DNA of 32,014 nucleotides, from NCBI GenBank assembly GCA_016935415.1, contig JAFGRA010000125.1, positions 1 to 32,014 of the forward strand, in the 5' to 3' direction. Position 1 is the stretch's first letter; the number at the start of each line of letters is the position of its first letter. This stretch comes from Anaerolineales bacterium. Lineage in GTDB: Bacteria; Chloroflexota; Anaerolineae; Anaerolineales; UBA11579. The notes under the pieces were generated by a model. It was given only the letters and a program-made list of their open reading frames with translations, ran no database searches and was not told the DNA's origin. Below are positions 16,144 to 24,574 of this stretch, in pieces. A program made the position numbers and the translations under genes.

Positions 16144-17247
16144 TTATCCAAACAGGTAACTGTAATATTTCGCCAGCGCTTTTGTCTTGAAGAGCCGCAT
16201 CAGCAAAAAGGGAATACCAACGGCAATCACGATCAATAAGGGCTGGAACAGGAACTGATACCGGAACAAGAACGGTACCGTCGCCGACAACATAGGCATA
16301 ATCAACAAGATCACCAACGGGTGCATCAGATAAATGCCAAAAGAATGGGCATTCAATTCGTGGAACGTCTTTGCCAATGGGAAAGCAGAATCCTTGAAGC
16401 CCAAGAAGGCTAGAACAAAGCAGATCACGTAAATCGTGATACTCAACGTGAAGGGATTACTGCGCCAGTTCTCTCCCCCGGTGAAACTGTAAATCGCTTC
16501 GTTTTCGAGCAGACCGACGAACAGGAAAACCACCGCCAACCCCAAGAACAGCCATTTATACTTCGTCAATAGCTGGACTTTCATCAAATCCAGGCTAATC
16601 ACGATGCCTAAGGTGAAATAGAAGATCCACTTCGTGAACAAGGCCCAACGTCCCGCAAGCATGAACAGCCAACTCCAACGCGGATCGACCACCCAGATTT
16701 GGGCATAATTCAGCGCGATCATCACCAACTGGATTGCAGCCGCACCGATCAGCACCTTGCCGGGATGCGATTTCGCCAACGGGACGATCACCAACGCCAG
16801 CAGATACAATTGGATCAGCAGCGGTACATAATAATATTCGGGAAACGCCCCACCATACGCCAAGCGGGCCACGTAACGCAGCGGGGAATAGACACTGCCG
16901 TTCAGCCCCCAATAGACGAACGCGATCGCCGACCAGATCAGATAAGGGATCAGCAGCTTGGTGATACGCGCCCGCACCATTTTCCAGGACAACACCGATT
17001 GTTCCCCGCGTGCCGCGTAGGCCACGAAAAAACCGGAGACGAACAGAAAGGCTGGCACACTGAAGGTGGTGATCTTTTGAATGAGCGTCAGACTATAGTA
17101 GACTACCGGCCCGATTTGTTCCGGGCCAATGCCTGCAAACGGCTGCTCCACCACCCAGGACATCACAATGAAACCCCAATTAGCAGCGTGGTGCGCCACC
17201 ACTGCGACAATCGCCAGACCACTGAGTATGAATAATCGTTTTATCAT
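16144..17247 (-). CDS. Membrane acyltransferase, acyltransferase-3 family
   Basis: A 367-residue inner-membrane protein with about ten hydrophobic segments, of the acyltransferase-3 (OafA/NodX/WecH-like) family, members of which O-acylate (often acetylate) sugars of surface glycans. The conserved His pair in the first membrane segment is visible (H19, H20 in VAHHAANW). The loop FSVPAFLFVSGFFVAY and the YLIWSAIAFVYWGLNG segment fit the family, as does the FGIYLMHPLVI near the C-terminus. It is 13 bases downstream of the HemK-like gene, so the same mRNA is likely. The acyl donor could be acetyl-CoA or, speculatively, the nearby acyl carrier protein. Confidence 0.85.
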   Translation of the reverse strand: MIKRLFILSGLAIVAVVAHHAANWGFIVMSWVVEQPFAGIGPEQIGPVVYYSLTLIQKITTFSVPAFLFVSGFFVAYAARGEQSVLSWKMVRARITKLLIPYLIWSAIAFVYWGLNGSVYSPLRYVARLAYGGAFPEYYYVPLLIQLYLLALVIVPLAKSHPGKVLIGAAAIQLVMIALNYAQIWVVDPRWSWLFMLAGRWALFTKWIFYFTLGIVISLDLMKVQLLTKYKWLFLGLAVVFLFVGLLENEAIYSFTGGENWRSNPFTLSITIYVICFVLAFLGFKDSAFPLAKTFHELNAHSFGIYLMHPLVILLIMPMLSATVPFLFRYQFLFQPLLIVIAVGIPFLLMRLFKTKALAKYYSYLFG

Positions 17248-17260
17248 TCGCTTCCAGGCT

Positions 17261-18163
17261 TCATCGTGTCTGCGTCAAAATGGCTCGAATGGCGCCAGCT
17301 GGATTGGTGATCGATTCTACAGTTTGATAATTGGCATTATTCTGTATGCGCCGCAGCATGGCTTCGCCTTGCCCCAGGCCAACCTCGAAGCACAACCACG
17401 AAGCCGGCTTGAGGTACTCCGGCGCTTCCTTTATCAGACGCATGATTAATGATACGCCAAACGGGCCACCATCGAAAGCCAACTGCGGCTCGTGGGCGCT
17501 GATCTCTTCCGGCATCTTTTCCAGGTTCCCCGAAGAAATATACGGGGGGTTACATGTTACCAGGTCTACCGGCCCAATGCCAGCCGCGTCAAGCGGTGCA
17601 AACAAATCACCGACCAAGAACTGTACCATATCCATCATCTGGAGATATTCAGCATTGGCCTCAGCCAGGGCCACGGCTTCAGCAGACAAGTCGCACCCGT
17701 ATACAACACAGTTTTGTTCATAATGCGCCAATGCCAGCGCAAGATTTCCAGCACCAGTACACAAATCGACTACCTTAACGCCCCCCCTGGCCTCTACCAG
17801 TCCATACAGCTTCTCTAACGCAGCATATCCTAACAGTTCAGTCTCCCGGCGGGGAATCAAGGCAGCTTCACTCGCCAGGAATTCAAGCTCCATGAAACAC
17901 TGCCGCTCGGTAAGATGTGCCAGTGGTATGCCCTCCAGCCGTCTAGAGACATACTCCCGCAACGCGCTCTCTTCTGCTTCGGACAAAAGCGGTAGTTCAC
18001 CCAGTGTTTGGCAGCCGATCGCTCGGGGTAAGCCATATGCGAGAAACCATAAAGTTTTCAGTGTGGTTTCCGGCGTCTCCTCCGGTTTATCCGGCAGGGA
18101 TTGCCAATCCGCCTTGATCTGGGCGAGTAATTCGCGGTACAGTTCCTGATCTTCGATAGTCAA
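17261..18163 (-). CDS. prmC: HemK/PrmC-family N5-glutamine methyltransferase-like protein
   Basis: A 300-residue protein matching the two-domain layout of PrmC, which methylates the GGQ glutamine of peptide release factors. The N-terminal helical part ends in LEGIPLAHLTERQCFMELEFL and IPRRETELLG, equal to the 'RPETE' link of PrmC. The SAM motif VVDLCTGAGNLAL is at 131-143 and the catalytic NPPY at 205-208, followed by HEPQLAFDGGPFGVSL and the late EVGLGQG. The frame is open to 18316 inside nadE, but a TTG at 18163 has GAGG five bases upstream and sits seven bases after the nadE stop, giving the normal family length. The location inside a polysaccharide locus, away from any release-factor gene, leaves open another acceptor. 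Confidence 0.8.
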   Translation of the reverse strand: MTIEDQELYRELLAQIKADWQSLPDKPEETPETTLKTLWFLAYGLPRAIGCQTLGELPLLSEAEESALREYVSRRLEGIPLAHLTERQCFMELEFLASEAALIPRRETELLGYAALEKLYGLVEARGGVKVVDLCTGAGNLALALAHYEQNCVVYGCDLSAEAVALAEANAEYLQMMDMVQFLVGDLFAPLDAAGIGPVDLVTCNPPYISSGNLEKMPEEISAHEPQLAFDGGPFGVSLIMRLIKEAPEYLKPASWLCFEVGLGQGEAMLRRIQNNANYQTVESITNPAGAIRAILTQTR

Positions 18164-18170
18164 ATCAACC

Positions 18171-19163
18171 TCAATCCAGGTGCACGACCGGCATGCGTAG
18201 GTATTCAGTCGTGCGTTTTTTACGCACAACATCGTTGATGATGCGCTCAACCTGCTCGGCTTCCAGTTCCAGGGCCTGGGCGATCTCGGTTTGCGACACG
18301 CCGCGCTCAAAGCCATACCAGACCGTATCGAGGATGTCGAAGGGAATGCGGTAGAAGAACTCTTCCTGGGTGCTGCCGCCCGGATAAGTATCCGTGGTCG
18401 GCACGCGTGAGCGGATGTTCTGCGGAATGTCGAGGTAAGCGGCTAACATATAAACCTGGGCTTTGAACAGGTGGGCAATCGGCTGTACATCCACGCCGCC
18501 ATCACCATATTTCACAAAGAAACCCAGGTCATGTTCGTTCTTATTGCCCGTACCGATCACGGCATAATTGCGCAACTCGGCGTGGTAATAGAGCATATTG
18601 CTGCGCAGGCGCTGCTTGAAATTGGAGGCGGCCACGATCTGTAAATATTCGGCCGCCGGTAGACGCTGGGTGAAGTCTTCACCTTCTGGACTGGTTACGG
18701 TCAGGGAAAAGATATTCAAGGTAGCGCGCTCCAGCAGATCGCCCGGCAAGGTGATCTTGGCGCTCCAACCGGCATCGAACTGCGGGAAAATGCGTTGGAT
18801 GGCTTCATTCCGGCGTGTATAACAACCCAGACCCTTTAGCCCGGCGGTGATGTCTTCAGTGAGTGTGTCCACCCCAAACCGGGCGACCAGTTCCTCAGCA
18901 AAAGGATCATTCTCCGCGCTGGATTCCATTTCCGGCAATTGAATGCCAAGCACGCGTTCGGGGCCAAAAGCACGCACACACAAAGCCAGCACCACCGAGG
19001 AATCGATCCCGCCGCTGATGCCCACCACGGCCCCTTTGCGGCGCATTGTATTGTTTACGGTTTCACGCAGCGTTTCGACAATCCGATTCACTTCCGCTTC
19101 CACGTCGATCTCCAACGCGGCGCGCGTGAATTTATCCGTTTGTTTTTCTACATCTTTACTCAT
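18171..19163 (-). CDS. nadE: NadE-like NAD+ synthetase / N-type ATP pyrophosphatase
   Basis: A 330-residue enzyme of the NAD synthetase type, which adenylates a carboxylate with ATP and replaces AMP with ammonia. The P-loop SGGIDSS is at about 50-56. The [20 protein letters not shown] block and [16 protein letters not shown] match NadE, with changes: NKNEH where NKTE or NKSE is usual, and PTTDTYPGG where PSADLWPGQ-like sequences are common. There is no N-terminal nitrilase domain, so ammonia must come from elsewhere. The C-terminus ([24 protein letters not shown]) is longer than in typical 275-residue members. Two ATGs occur (19169, 19163); GGAGG spacing favours 19163, which overlaps the asnB stop by eight bases. 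Whether it makes NAD or acts on a pathway intermediate is open. Confidence 0.82.
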   Translation of the reverse strand: MSKDVEKQTDKFTRAALEIDVEAEVNRIVETLRETVNNTMRRKGAVVGISGGIDSSVVLALCVRAFGPERVLGIQLPEMESSAENDPFAEELVARFGVDTLTEDITAGLKGLGCYTRRNEAIQRIFPQFDAGWSAKITLPGDLLERATLNIFSLTVTSPEGEDFTQRLPAAEYLQIVAASNFKQRLRSNMLYYHAELRNYAVIGTGNKNEHDLGFFVKYGDGGVDVQPIAHLFKAQVYMLAAYLDIPQNIRSRVPTTDTYPGGSTQEEFFYRIPFDILDTVWYGFERGVSQTEIAQALELEAEQVERIINDVVRKKRTTEYLRMPVVHLD

Positions 19164-21138
19164 AAACATGTTCCTCCGCGGTGCGGCGTACGATCTTGAT
19201 CCGATCGGATTCTTGTAAGGTATTCACCCTGGCTGTAAAGTTGTTCACAAAGAAATGCTGCACCAATTGGGCCGACAGCACCCCCACCAACGCCATCTCA
19301 TCGGTCTCACTGAGCCGCCTGCCGCTGCCTGCCTTACGCAGTAAACGCTGCACCGGTTCCACTTCAAAAAGTCCGGTCTGTTTCAAGGCACGTTCGCCAA
19401 GCATTTCGTCCAGATATTCGGCCCGGTAATCGCCGACGAAGCTATCCTGTACCGGGGCACGGTATGGGCGCTTCGGTCGTCCCCAGATCTCATCTGGGAT
19501 CAATTTACTGCCCAGTTGCTTGAGGATCCACTTCTCCTTCAAGCCACGCAGCTTGAGCCGGGCGGGTAACTTGTTGCTGAATTCGACCACGCGATGATCG
19601 AGGAACGGGTAACGTCCCTCCACCGAGTGCGCCATAGCCACCCGGTCGCCTTGTGAAGATAACAAATACGGCGACATGAAAGTCAGAATTTCCAAGTACT
19701 GCGCCTGCGCCAACGCCGACCAGCCGGAGAACTCCGGCGGCAGGGAAAGTCGCTCCCAATTTTGGGCAGCATCACCACCCTGTCCCACCAGGAAGCGCCG
19801 CAAGCGGGCGGTGTTTTCCCAGCGGATCAGATGTGAATAGAATGGCGAATCCGTCTCCACCAGACCGCGTTTGAAAAAGCCGCGCAGGAAAGCTTCGTTG
19901 GCCGAATCCATCTGGCCAATATCTCGATACAAGCGCCGCAGCAACAACGGGCGCATTTCCGAATCCGGGTCTTTGGCCCAGAAGCGGCGCACAGCCATCT
20001 CCCGGAAAATATTATAGCCGCCCAGCATTTCATCTGCCCCCTCACCGGTCATCACCACCTTCAAGCCACTATCATGTACCAGCCCGGATAATAGAAACAT
20101 CGGTGCCGGGGAAGTGCGCAAGATCGGCGCTTCGGTATGCCAGATCACTTCCGGGAAAACACGGCCGATATCTCTGTGCTCGCAGTGCACGATATGATGT
20201 TCCGTGCCCAGGAAATCGGCCATCTGGCGCTGGTAGGCACTCTCATCATAAGCCGGGTTGGCAAAGCTGATCGAAAAGGTTTCCAGGCGGTTGTCGGTAT
20301 AATTCTTGATGATCGCTGTGGTGGTCGAAGAATCCAGGCCGCCGCTCAAATAGGCGCCCACCGGCACGTCGGCCCGCAGCCGGATCATAGTAGCGTCAAC
20401 CAGCAATTCTTCGAAAGCCTGCAAATACTCATCGTCAGAAGCAAAGGCCGCGTCCTTATCCTGATAATCGAGATGCCAGTAGGCTTCCGTACTGATTTCG
20501 CCATCCTCGACAAGCATGTAATGCGCCGGGGGCAGTGTGTAAATATCTTCGAAGATCGTTTTCGGGGGCAGTACGCTCCAATAGGTGAAGGTCTGGCGCA
20601 AGCTTTCCGGGTCGATGCGGGCCTGCAACGCCGGATGCAGCAGCATCGCTTTGACTTCCGAACCATAGATCAGTTGGCCGTCTCGCACGGCATAATACAA
20701 CGGGCGGATGCCCATCCGATCACGCGCCAGAAACAGGCGCTTTTGGTGATCGTCCCAGATCGCAAAGGCAAACTGCCCGTTGAGGTAGGTCAGACTATCT
20801 GGTCCGTACTCTTCGTACAGGTGAACGATCACTTCCGTGTCGGAGTTGGTCTCGAAACAATGGCCGCGTTTTTCCAGGTCGACGCGCAATTCCAGGTAAT
20901 TGAAAATCTCGCCGTTGAAGACGATCCATACCGAACCATCTTCATTGCCAATCGGTTGGCTGCCGCCCGCCAGGTCAATGATGCTCAAACGCGCACTACC
21001 CATGCCTGTCTTCGCATCGAGATAGATGCCAAACTCGTCCGGGCCGCGGTGACGCAGCATGGCCAACATTTGTTTGAGCAGCGCTTCTGGCACCACCGCC
21101 CCACTATTTAAATTGTGTACACCAACAATGCCACACAC
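19156..21138 (-). CDS. asnB: AsnB-type glutamine-hydrolysing amidotransferase
   Basis: A 660-residue class II amidotransferase with the asparagine synthase layout. Cys2 of [10 protein letters not shown] is the glutaminase nucleophile, with RGPDEFG, the [11 protein letters not shown] segment and FNGEIFNY in the N-terminal domain. The synthetase domain has the ATP-pyrophosphate loop SGGLDSS at 265-271 and [14 protein letters not shown] later. It would release ammonia from glutamine and transfer it to an ATP-activated carboxylate; the acceptor need not be aspartate. It is longer than E. coli AsnB (554) and nearer in size to Bacillus AsnB/AsnO and the exosortase-associated amidotransferases. Start is GTG with AAGGA eight bases upstream. 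It lies 12 bases after the ligase gene and overlaps the NadE-like gene, so a joint pathway is likely. Confidence 0.9.
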   Translation of the reverse strand: MCGIVGVHNLNSGAVVPEALLKQMLAMLRHRGPDEFGIYLDAKTGMGSARLSIIDLAGGSQPIGNEDGSVWIVFNGEIFNYLELRVDLEKRGHCFETNSDTEVIVHLYEEYGPDSLTYLNGQFAFAIWDDHQKRLFLARDRMGIRPLYYAVRDGQLIYGSEVKAMLLHPALQARIDPESLRQTFTYWSVLPPKTIFEDIYTLPPAHYMLVEDGEISTEAYWHLDYQDKDAAFASDDEYLQAFEELLVDATMIRLRADVPVGAYLSGGLDSSTTTAIIKNYTDNRLETFSISFANPAYDESAYQRQMADFLGTEHHIVHCEHRDIGRVFPEVIWHTEAPILRTSPAPMFLLSGLVHDSGLKVVMTGEGADEMLGGYNIFREMAVRRFWAKDPDSEMRPLLLRRLYRDIGQMDSANEAFLRGFFKRGLVETDSPFYSHLIRWENTARLRRFLVGQGGDAAQNWERLSLPPEFSGWSALAQAQYLEILTFMSPYLLSSQGDRVAMAHSVEGRYPFLDHRVVEFSNKLPARLKLRGLKEKWILKQLGSKLIPDEIWGRPKRPYRAPVQDSFVGDYRAEYLDEMLGERALKQTGLFEVEPVQRLLRKAGSGRRLSETDEMALVGVLSAQLVQHFFVNNFTARVNTLQESDRIKIVRRTAEEHVYE

Positions 21139-21150
21139 GATACCGATCCT

Positions 21151-22689
21151 TTAGACTTGCTCGGCCTGTTCGGCTTGCAAAGCGCGCTTGTCGATCTTGC
21201 CATGTGCACTCTTCGGCAGCGCGTCCCGAATTTCAATTTGCCGCGGCACAAAATAATCTTCCATGTTCGCCCGGCAGTAACGCAACACTTCCGCGGCAGT
21301 GATCTCTTCCCGATCCACGACCACGAACGCCTTGACAGCCTGTCCCAAAATCGGGTCGGGCACGCCGACCACGGCGACTTCCTGCACGCCCAACATGCGG
21401 TAAAGAATGCCCTCGATCTCTTTCGGGGCAACTTTTTCACCGCGGCTCTTGATAATGTCATCTTTGCGGGAGACAAAATAGAAATAGCCCGCTGCGTCCG
21501 TTTTGAACAGATCACCGGTATAACACAGACGCTCACCGGGAATCGGGCCGGGGCGAAAGCGGTCCGCACTGGCCTCTGGATCATGCCAGTAGCCACGCAT
21601 CACGTGTCGTCCTCGCACCACCAACTCGCCAACTCCCCCCGTACCCAGGCGTTGGCCGTCTTCACCCTCGATCCAGGCCTCCGTGCCGGGAATCGGGACG
21701 CCCACCGAACCCGGGCGTTCGTTCAACTGCTCTGGCGGCAGATAAAGCGTGCGCTTGGTTTCACTGAGGCCGTACATCGAATATAGCGTCGCCCAATCGA
21801 ACTTATCCCGCAATTGCTCGATATGCTCGACCGGCAAAGCCGCGGCGGTGTTGGTCAGATAGCGTAGGTTGGACAGGTCGTAGTGGCTCAAATCAATTTG
21901 CAAGAGCATGGCAAAAGTGGTCGGCACGCCTGGGAAACCGGTCACCTGCTCGGTCTCCATTTTCGTGAGCACTGCCGCCGGGAAAGTGAACCCTTTTTCC
22001 AAAACCAGCCGTCCGCCAAAACGGAACGTCATCAACAGCTGGTACAGGCCGTAATCGAAGGACATCGGCACCGCGCACAGGATCACGTCGTCTTCAACGT
22101 TGCCAATGTAGGAAATGATCGCATCGGCAGCAAACACCATATTACTGTGATCGCACATGATGCACTTGGGGGTGCCGGTACTGCCCGACGTCGAGATCAG
22201 ACAAGCTAGATCGAGGTCAATATTGACGTGTTCTGGACGCTGATCTGGATATTGTTCCTGCACAACATCCCAGGCAACCACATCTCCCGCGTTCGACTCT
22301 GCCCCACTGACGATCACCTTCCTGAGCGAAGCAACTTGAGCGATCGCGTCCTGGTTGGGCACGTACCCGCGTTGATCAGTGATCAACCCGGCGCATTCAC
22401 CAAGCTCCAATAGATACTTTAATTTATCGCCTTTGGTGGTATGGTTGATGACCATGAACACGCCCCCGGCCTTCAACACGCCAAAAATACTTACAACTAA
22501 TTCAATGCTGTTCGGCAAGAACAGCGCCACCCGGTCGCCACGCGCCACACCCTGGGCACACAAAGCATGCGCCAGGCGGTTGGCGCGCAGCTCTATTTCT
22601 GTATAAGTCAGGCGCTCACTGCCGCTAACCAGGCAAACTTTTTCACCCAGGCGGTCAGCACTGCGCTCGAGGAATTCATGCAGCAACAT
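21151..22689 (-). CDS. AMP-forming acyl-CoA/acyl-ACP ligase
   Basis: A 512-residue adenylate-forming enzyme (ANL superfamily) that activates a carboxylic acid with ATP and probably passes it to a thiol. The A3 loop is STSGSTGTPK at 166-175. MYGLSETKR fits the A5 region, and TGDLFKTDAAGYFYFVSRKDDIIKSRGEKVAP the A7-A8 hinge. The catalytic Lys of motif A10 is K498 in KSAHGKIDKRAL. No carrier or condensation domain is fused, but a separate acyl carrier protein gene lies 31 bases upstream, so loading that carrier is the simple reading. The acid is unknown. The ribosome site before the ATG is weak. Confidence 0.9.
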   Translation of the reverse strand: MLLHEFLERSADRLGEKVCLVSGSERLTYTEIELRANRLAHALCAQGVARGDRVALFLPNSIELVVSIFGVLKAGGVFMVINHTTKGDKLKYLLELGECAGLITDQRGYVPNQDAIAQVASLRKVIVSGAESNAGDVVAWDVVQEQYPDQRPEHVNIDLDLACLISTSGSTGTPKCIMCDHSNMVFAADAIISYIGNVEDDVILCAVPMSFDYGLYQLLMTFRFGGRLVLEKGFTFPAAVLTKMETEQVTGFPGVPTTFAMLLQIDLSHYDLSNLRYLTNTAAALPVEHIEQLRDKFDWATLYSMYGLSETKRTLYLPPEQLNERPGSVGVPIPGTEAWIEGEDGQRLGTGGVGELVVRGRHVMRGYWHDPEASADRFRPGPIPGERLCYTGDLFKTDAAGYFYFVSRKDDIIKSRGEKVAPKEIEGILYRMLGVQEVAVVGVPDPILGQAVKAFVVVDREEITAAEVLRYCRANMEDYFVPRQIEIRDALPKSAHGKIDKRALQAEQAEQV

Positions 22690-22720
22690 TGTTTACACCA
22701 ATAATTTTCTCAAAAAAAGC

Positions 22721-22966
22721 TTAATTTGCTTTCGAGCGTATATAACCCGCCAGCTTACTGACCGAATCGAAATTGTCAGGCACAACTTCGTGGTCTTCGA
22801 CAGTAATTTTGTAGTTCTCCTCCACAAACATGACCAATTCCAACACATTCATAGAATCCACCACACCCTCTTCCATGAAAGAAGCTTCATCCGCAAAAGG
22901 ATAACCATTACCTGAGAACAGGATATTCTCAGCTATAAAACTCCGAACGGCCTCTTCAATTTGCAT
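22721..22966 (-). CDS. Acyl carrier protein
   Basis: An 81-residue acidic, helical carrier protein. The phosphopantetheine attachment serine is S38 in EEGVVDSMNVLEL, the DSM/DSL hallmark. The third-helix region EENYKITVEDHEVVPDNFDSVSKLAGYI is also typical. It should carry an acyl group as a thioester, most likely supplied by the AMP ligase encoded just downstream. No fatty-acid synthase genes lie nearby, so it is a dedicated carrier. ATG at 22966 is preferred with AGGAG ten bases upstream; a TTG three codons earlier sits too close to that site. Confidence 0.88.
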   Translation of the reverse strand: MQIEEAVRSFIAENILFSGNGYPFADEASFMEEGVVDSMNVLELVMFVEENYKITVEDHEVVPDNFDSVSKLAGYIRSKAN

Positions 22967-23025
22967 GATCTTCAATCTCCTAACGACTTGAATGTTGAAA
23001 TCCGAGCGCCGATAAATTGACCAGA

Positions 23026-24546
23026 TTAACCGTAATAAGCCGGTTTTTCCTGAGTAACTTTATTCATCACAACCCCAATAACTTTGACGCCGGTGCGGTC
23101 GATTTGCTCCATCATGCCCCGTACATCTTTTTCCTTACTCGAACCACTGGAAACCACCAATAGAACACCATCAACCTTGGAGGCCAGCACAAGCGCATCG
23201 GGCACAAAGAACGGCGGGGCATCGATGATCACAATGTCCGCTCGCTTTTCGATCTCGTTGAGTACTTTATCCATACGCACCGAACCTAACAGTTCGGTTG
23301 TATTCGGCGGGGTAAAACCAGCGACAACGACGTTCAAATTATCATCCACCCAAGGATGCATAACATCATTGACATTGATCCCGTTAAGAAAAACCTGGCT
23401 CAAGCCAGAATCCTCGGAGATTCCCAATGGGGTATGCAGTTTGGGGCGGCGCAGGTCGGCTTCGAGCAACACAACCTTCTTGCCACCCTGAGCCAGCGAA
23501 ACTGCCAGATTGGAGGCAATCGTCGTTTTACCTTCGGACTCACTGGCACTGGTGACCACAATTGTCTTCAGCGGTGCATCCAGCGTTGAAAATTCCACGT
23601 TAATCCGTAAAGACCGGAAAGCATCCGTCACCGGAGAACGTGGATACTCAGACACATAATCCAAAGTATGATTCTTATCATCGATTTTCGGAATGTAACC
23701 AATCACCGGTCGGCTGACCACTTTCTGCACTTCGGTCGTGGTAGTCAAGGTATCATCCAGATACTCCAGTGCGTATGCCGCACCAGCACCTAGCACAAGC
23801 CCGGCAAACGCAGTAATGGCAACAATGATCGTGTTACTCAGGCCAATCGGATGGGTTGGCAGCTCGGCCGACTCAACGATATTCAGGGTATTCACCGCCC
23901 CAGACTGCGTGTTATCCAATAGTGCAGAGTAATTGGCTTGCAAGACGCCCAACTTCGATTCAAGTGCGGCGATATCGGCCTGTGTATCGGAAATTTGGAC
24001 CGCGCTGGTCAGACCAAGCAAGTCCTCTTGCTTTTTCTCAATTTCAGCCTGGGTATCAACAATGTCCTGCTGGAGATCATCCAATTGCTGCTCCAGGAAC
24101 GCCAGGCGTTCAGTGGTCATCTGCCCAGAACTGGTCGGGCTTTGCAGGATCAATTGGTGCACCAACTCATTCGCCACAACCATCGCCCGCTCTGGGTCGG
24201 TATCGGTAACGGCAATTTCGATAAACGGGCTTCCCGGAACAGCATAAACTTCATACTCCGGCAATTCTGGCAACCCCAGCGCGTCCATAGTGGCATTCTT
24301 GACACCGCCGCGCTTGGCGATGGACGCGTATGCCGATACCAAACGGGATGGGAGATCGAGTTCATTGTAGCTTGGGTTTGGATCGTTGATCGCACTGCCG
24401 ACCGCCACGGTTGCACGCGTATAATAAACTTCGGGCCGGGCTGCGACGATCACGATACTGGCCGCAGCTGCAATGCCTGCTGAGATCAAGATCAACCACC
24501 ACCACTTGATTATAGGGGCAAGGTAGTCAGAAATTTTTATTTCCAT
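23026..24546 (-). CDS. Wzz chain-length determinant fused to a BY-kinase
   Basis: A 506-residue inner-membrane protein that couples polysaccharide chain-length control to a bacterial tyrosine kinase. Residues about 15-36 (starting WWWLILISAG) and 228-247 are the two membrane segments, with a periplasmic Wzz domain and a coiled-coil stretch (QQLDDLQQDIVDTQAEIEKK) between. The cytoplasmic kinase domain has Walker A SESEGKTT (about 335-342), the A' box LLEADLRRP (about 360-368) and Walker B DIVIIDAPP (about 438-446). The A' box starts with Glu where Asp is usual. The C-terminal tyrosine cluster is very short, only two Tyr in PAYYG at the end. It fits Wzc-like proteins that drive export of a surface glycan. 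Confidence 0.92.
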   Translation of the reverse strand: MEIKISDYLAPIIKWWWLILISAGIAAAASIVIVAARPEVYYTRATVAVGSAINDPNPSYNELDLPSRLVSAYASIAKRGGVKNATMDALGLPELPEYEVYAVPGSPFIEIAVTDTDPERAMVVANELVHQLILQSPTSSGQMTTERLAFLEQQLDDLQQDIVDTQAEIEKKQEDLLGLTSAVQISDTQADIAALESKLGVLQANYSALLDNTQSGAVNTLNIVESAELPTHPIGLSNTIIVAITAFAGLVLGAGAAYALEYLDDTLTTTTEVQKVVSRPVIGYIPKIDDKNHTLDYVSEYPRSPVTDAFRSLRINVEFSTLDAPLKTIVVTSASESEGKTTIASNLAVSLAQGGKKVVLLEADLRRPKLHTPLGISEDSGLSQVFLNGINVNDVMHPWVDDNLNVVVAGFTPPNTTELLGSVRMDKVLNEIEKRADIVIIDAPPFFVPDALVLASKVDGVLLVVSSGSSKEKDVRGMMEQIDRTGVKVIGVVMNKVTQEKPAYYG

Positions 24547-24574
24547 CGCTTATATACTCTTCCAGGAGTTCTTC

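Noticed and set aside
16699-17235. Plus-strand open frame of 178 codons
   Set aside because: Antisense to the acyltransferase-3 gene, with a Gln/Arg/His-rich translation typical of the reverse complement of a membrane protein.
18164-18316. N-terminal extension of the HemK/PrmC-like protein
   Set aside because: It would overlap the end of nadE by about 145 bases, has no family similarity and is rich in Ser/Arg/Cys; a TTG with GAGG just after the nadE stop gives the normal length.
20137-21111. Long plus-strand open frame of 324 codons
   Set aside because: It lies wholly antisense to asnB, whose catalytic motifs are intact. The translation shows no recognisable motif and a composition expected from reading GC-biased codons on the opposite strand.
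21115-21786. Plus-strand open frame of 223 codons
   Set aside because: Antisense to the AMP ligase and the start of asnB; no motif, no ribosome site.
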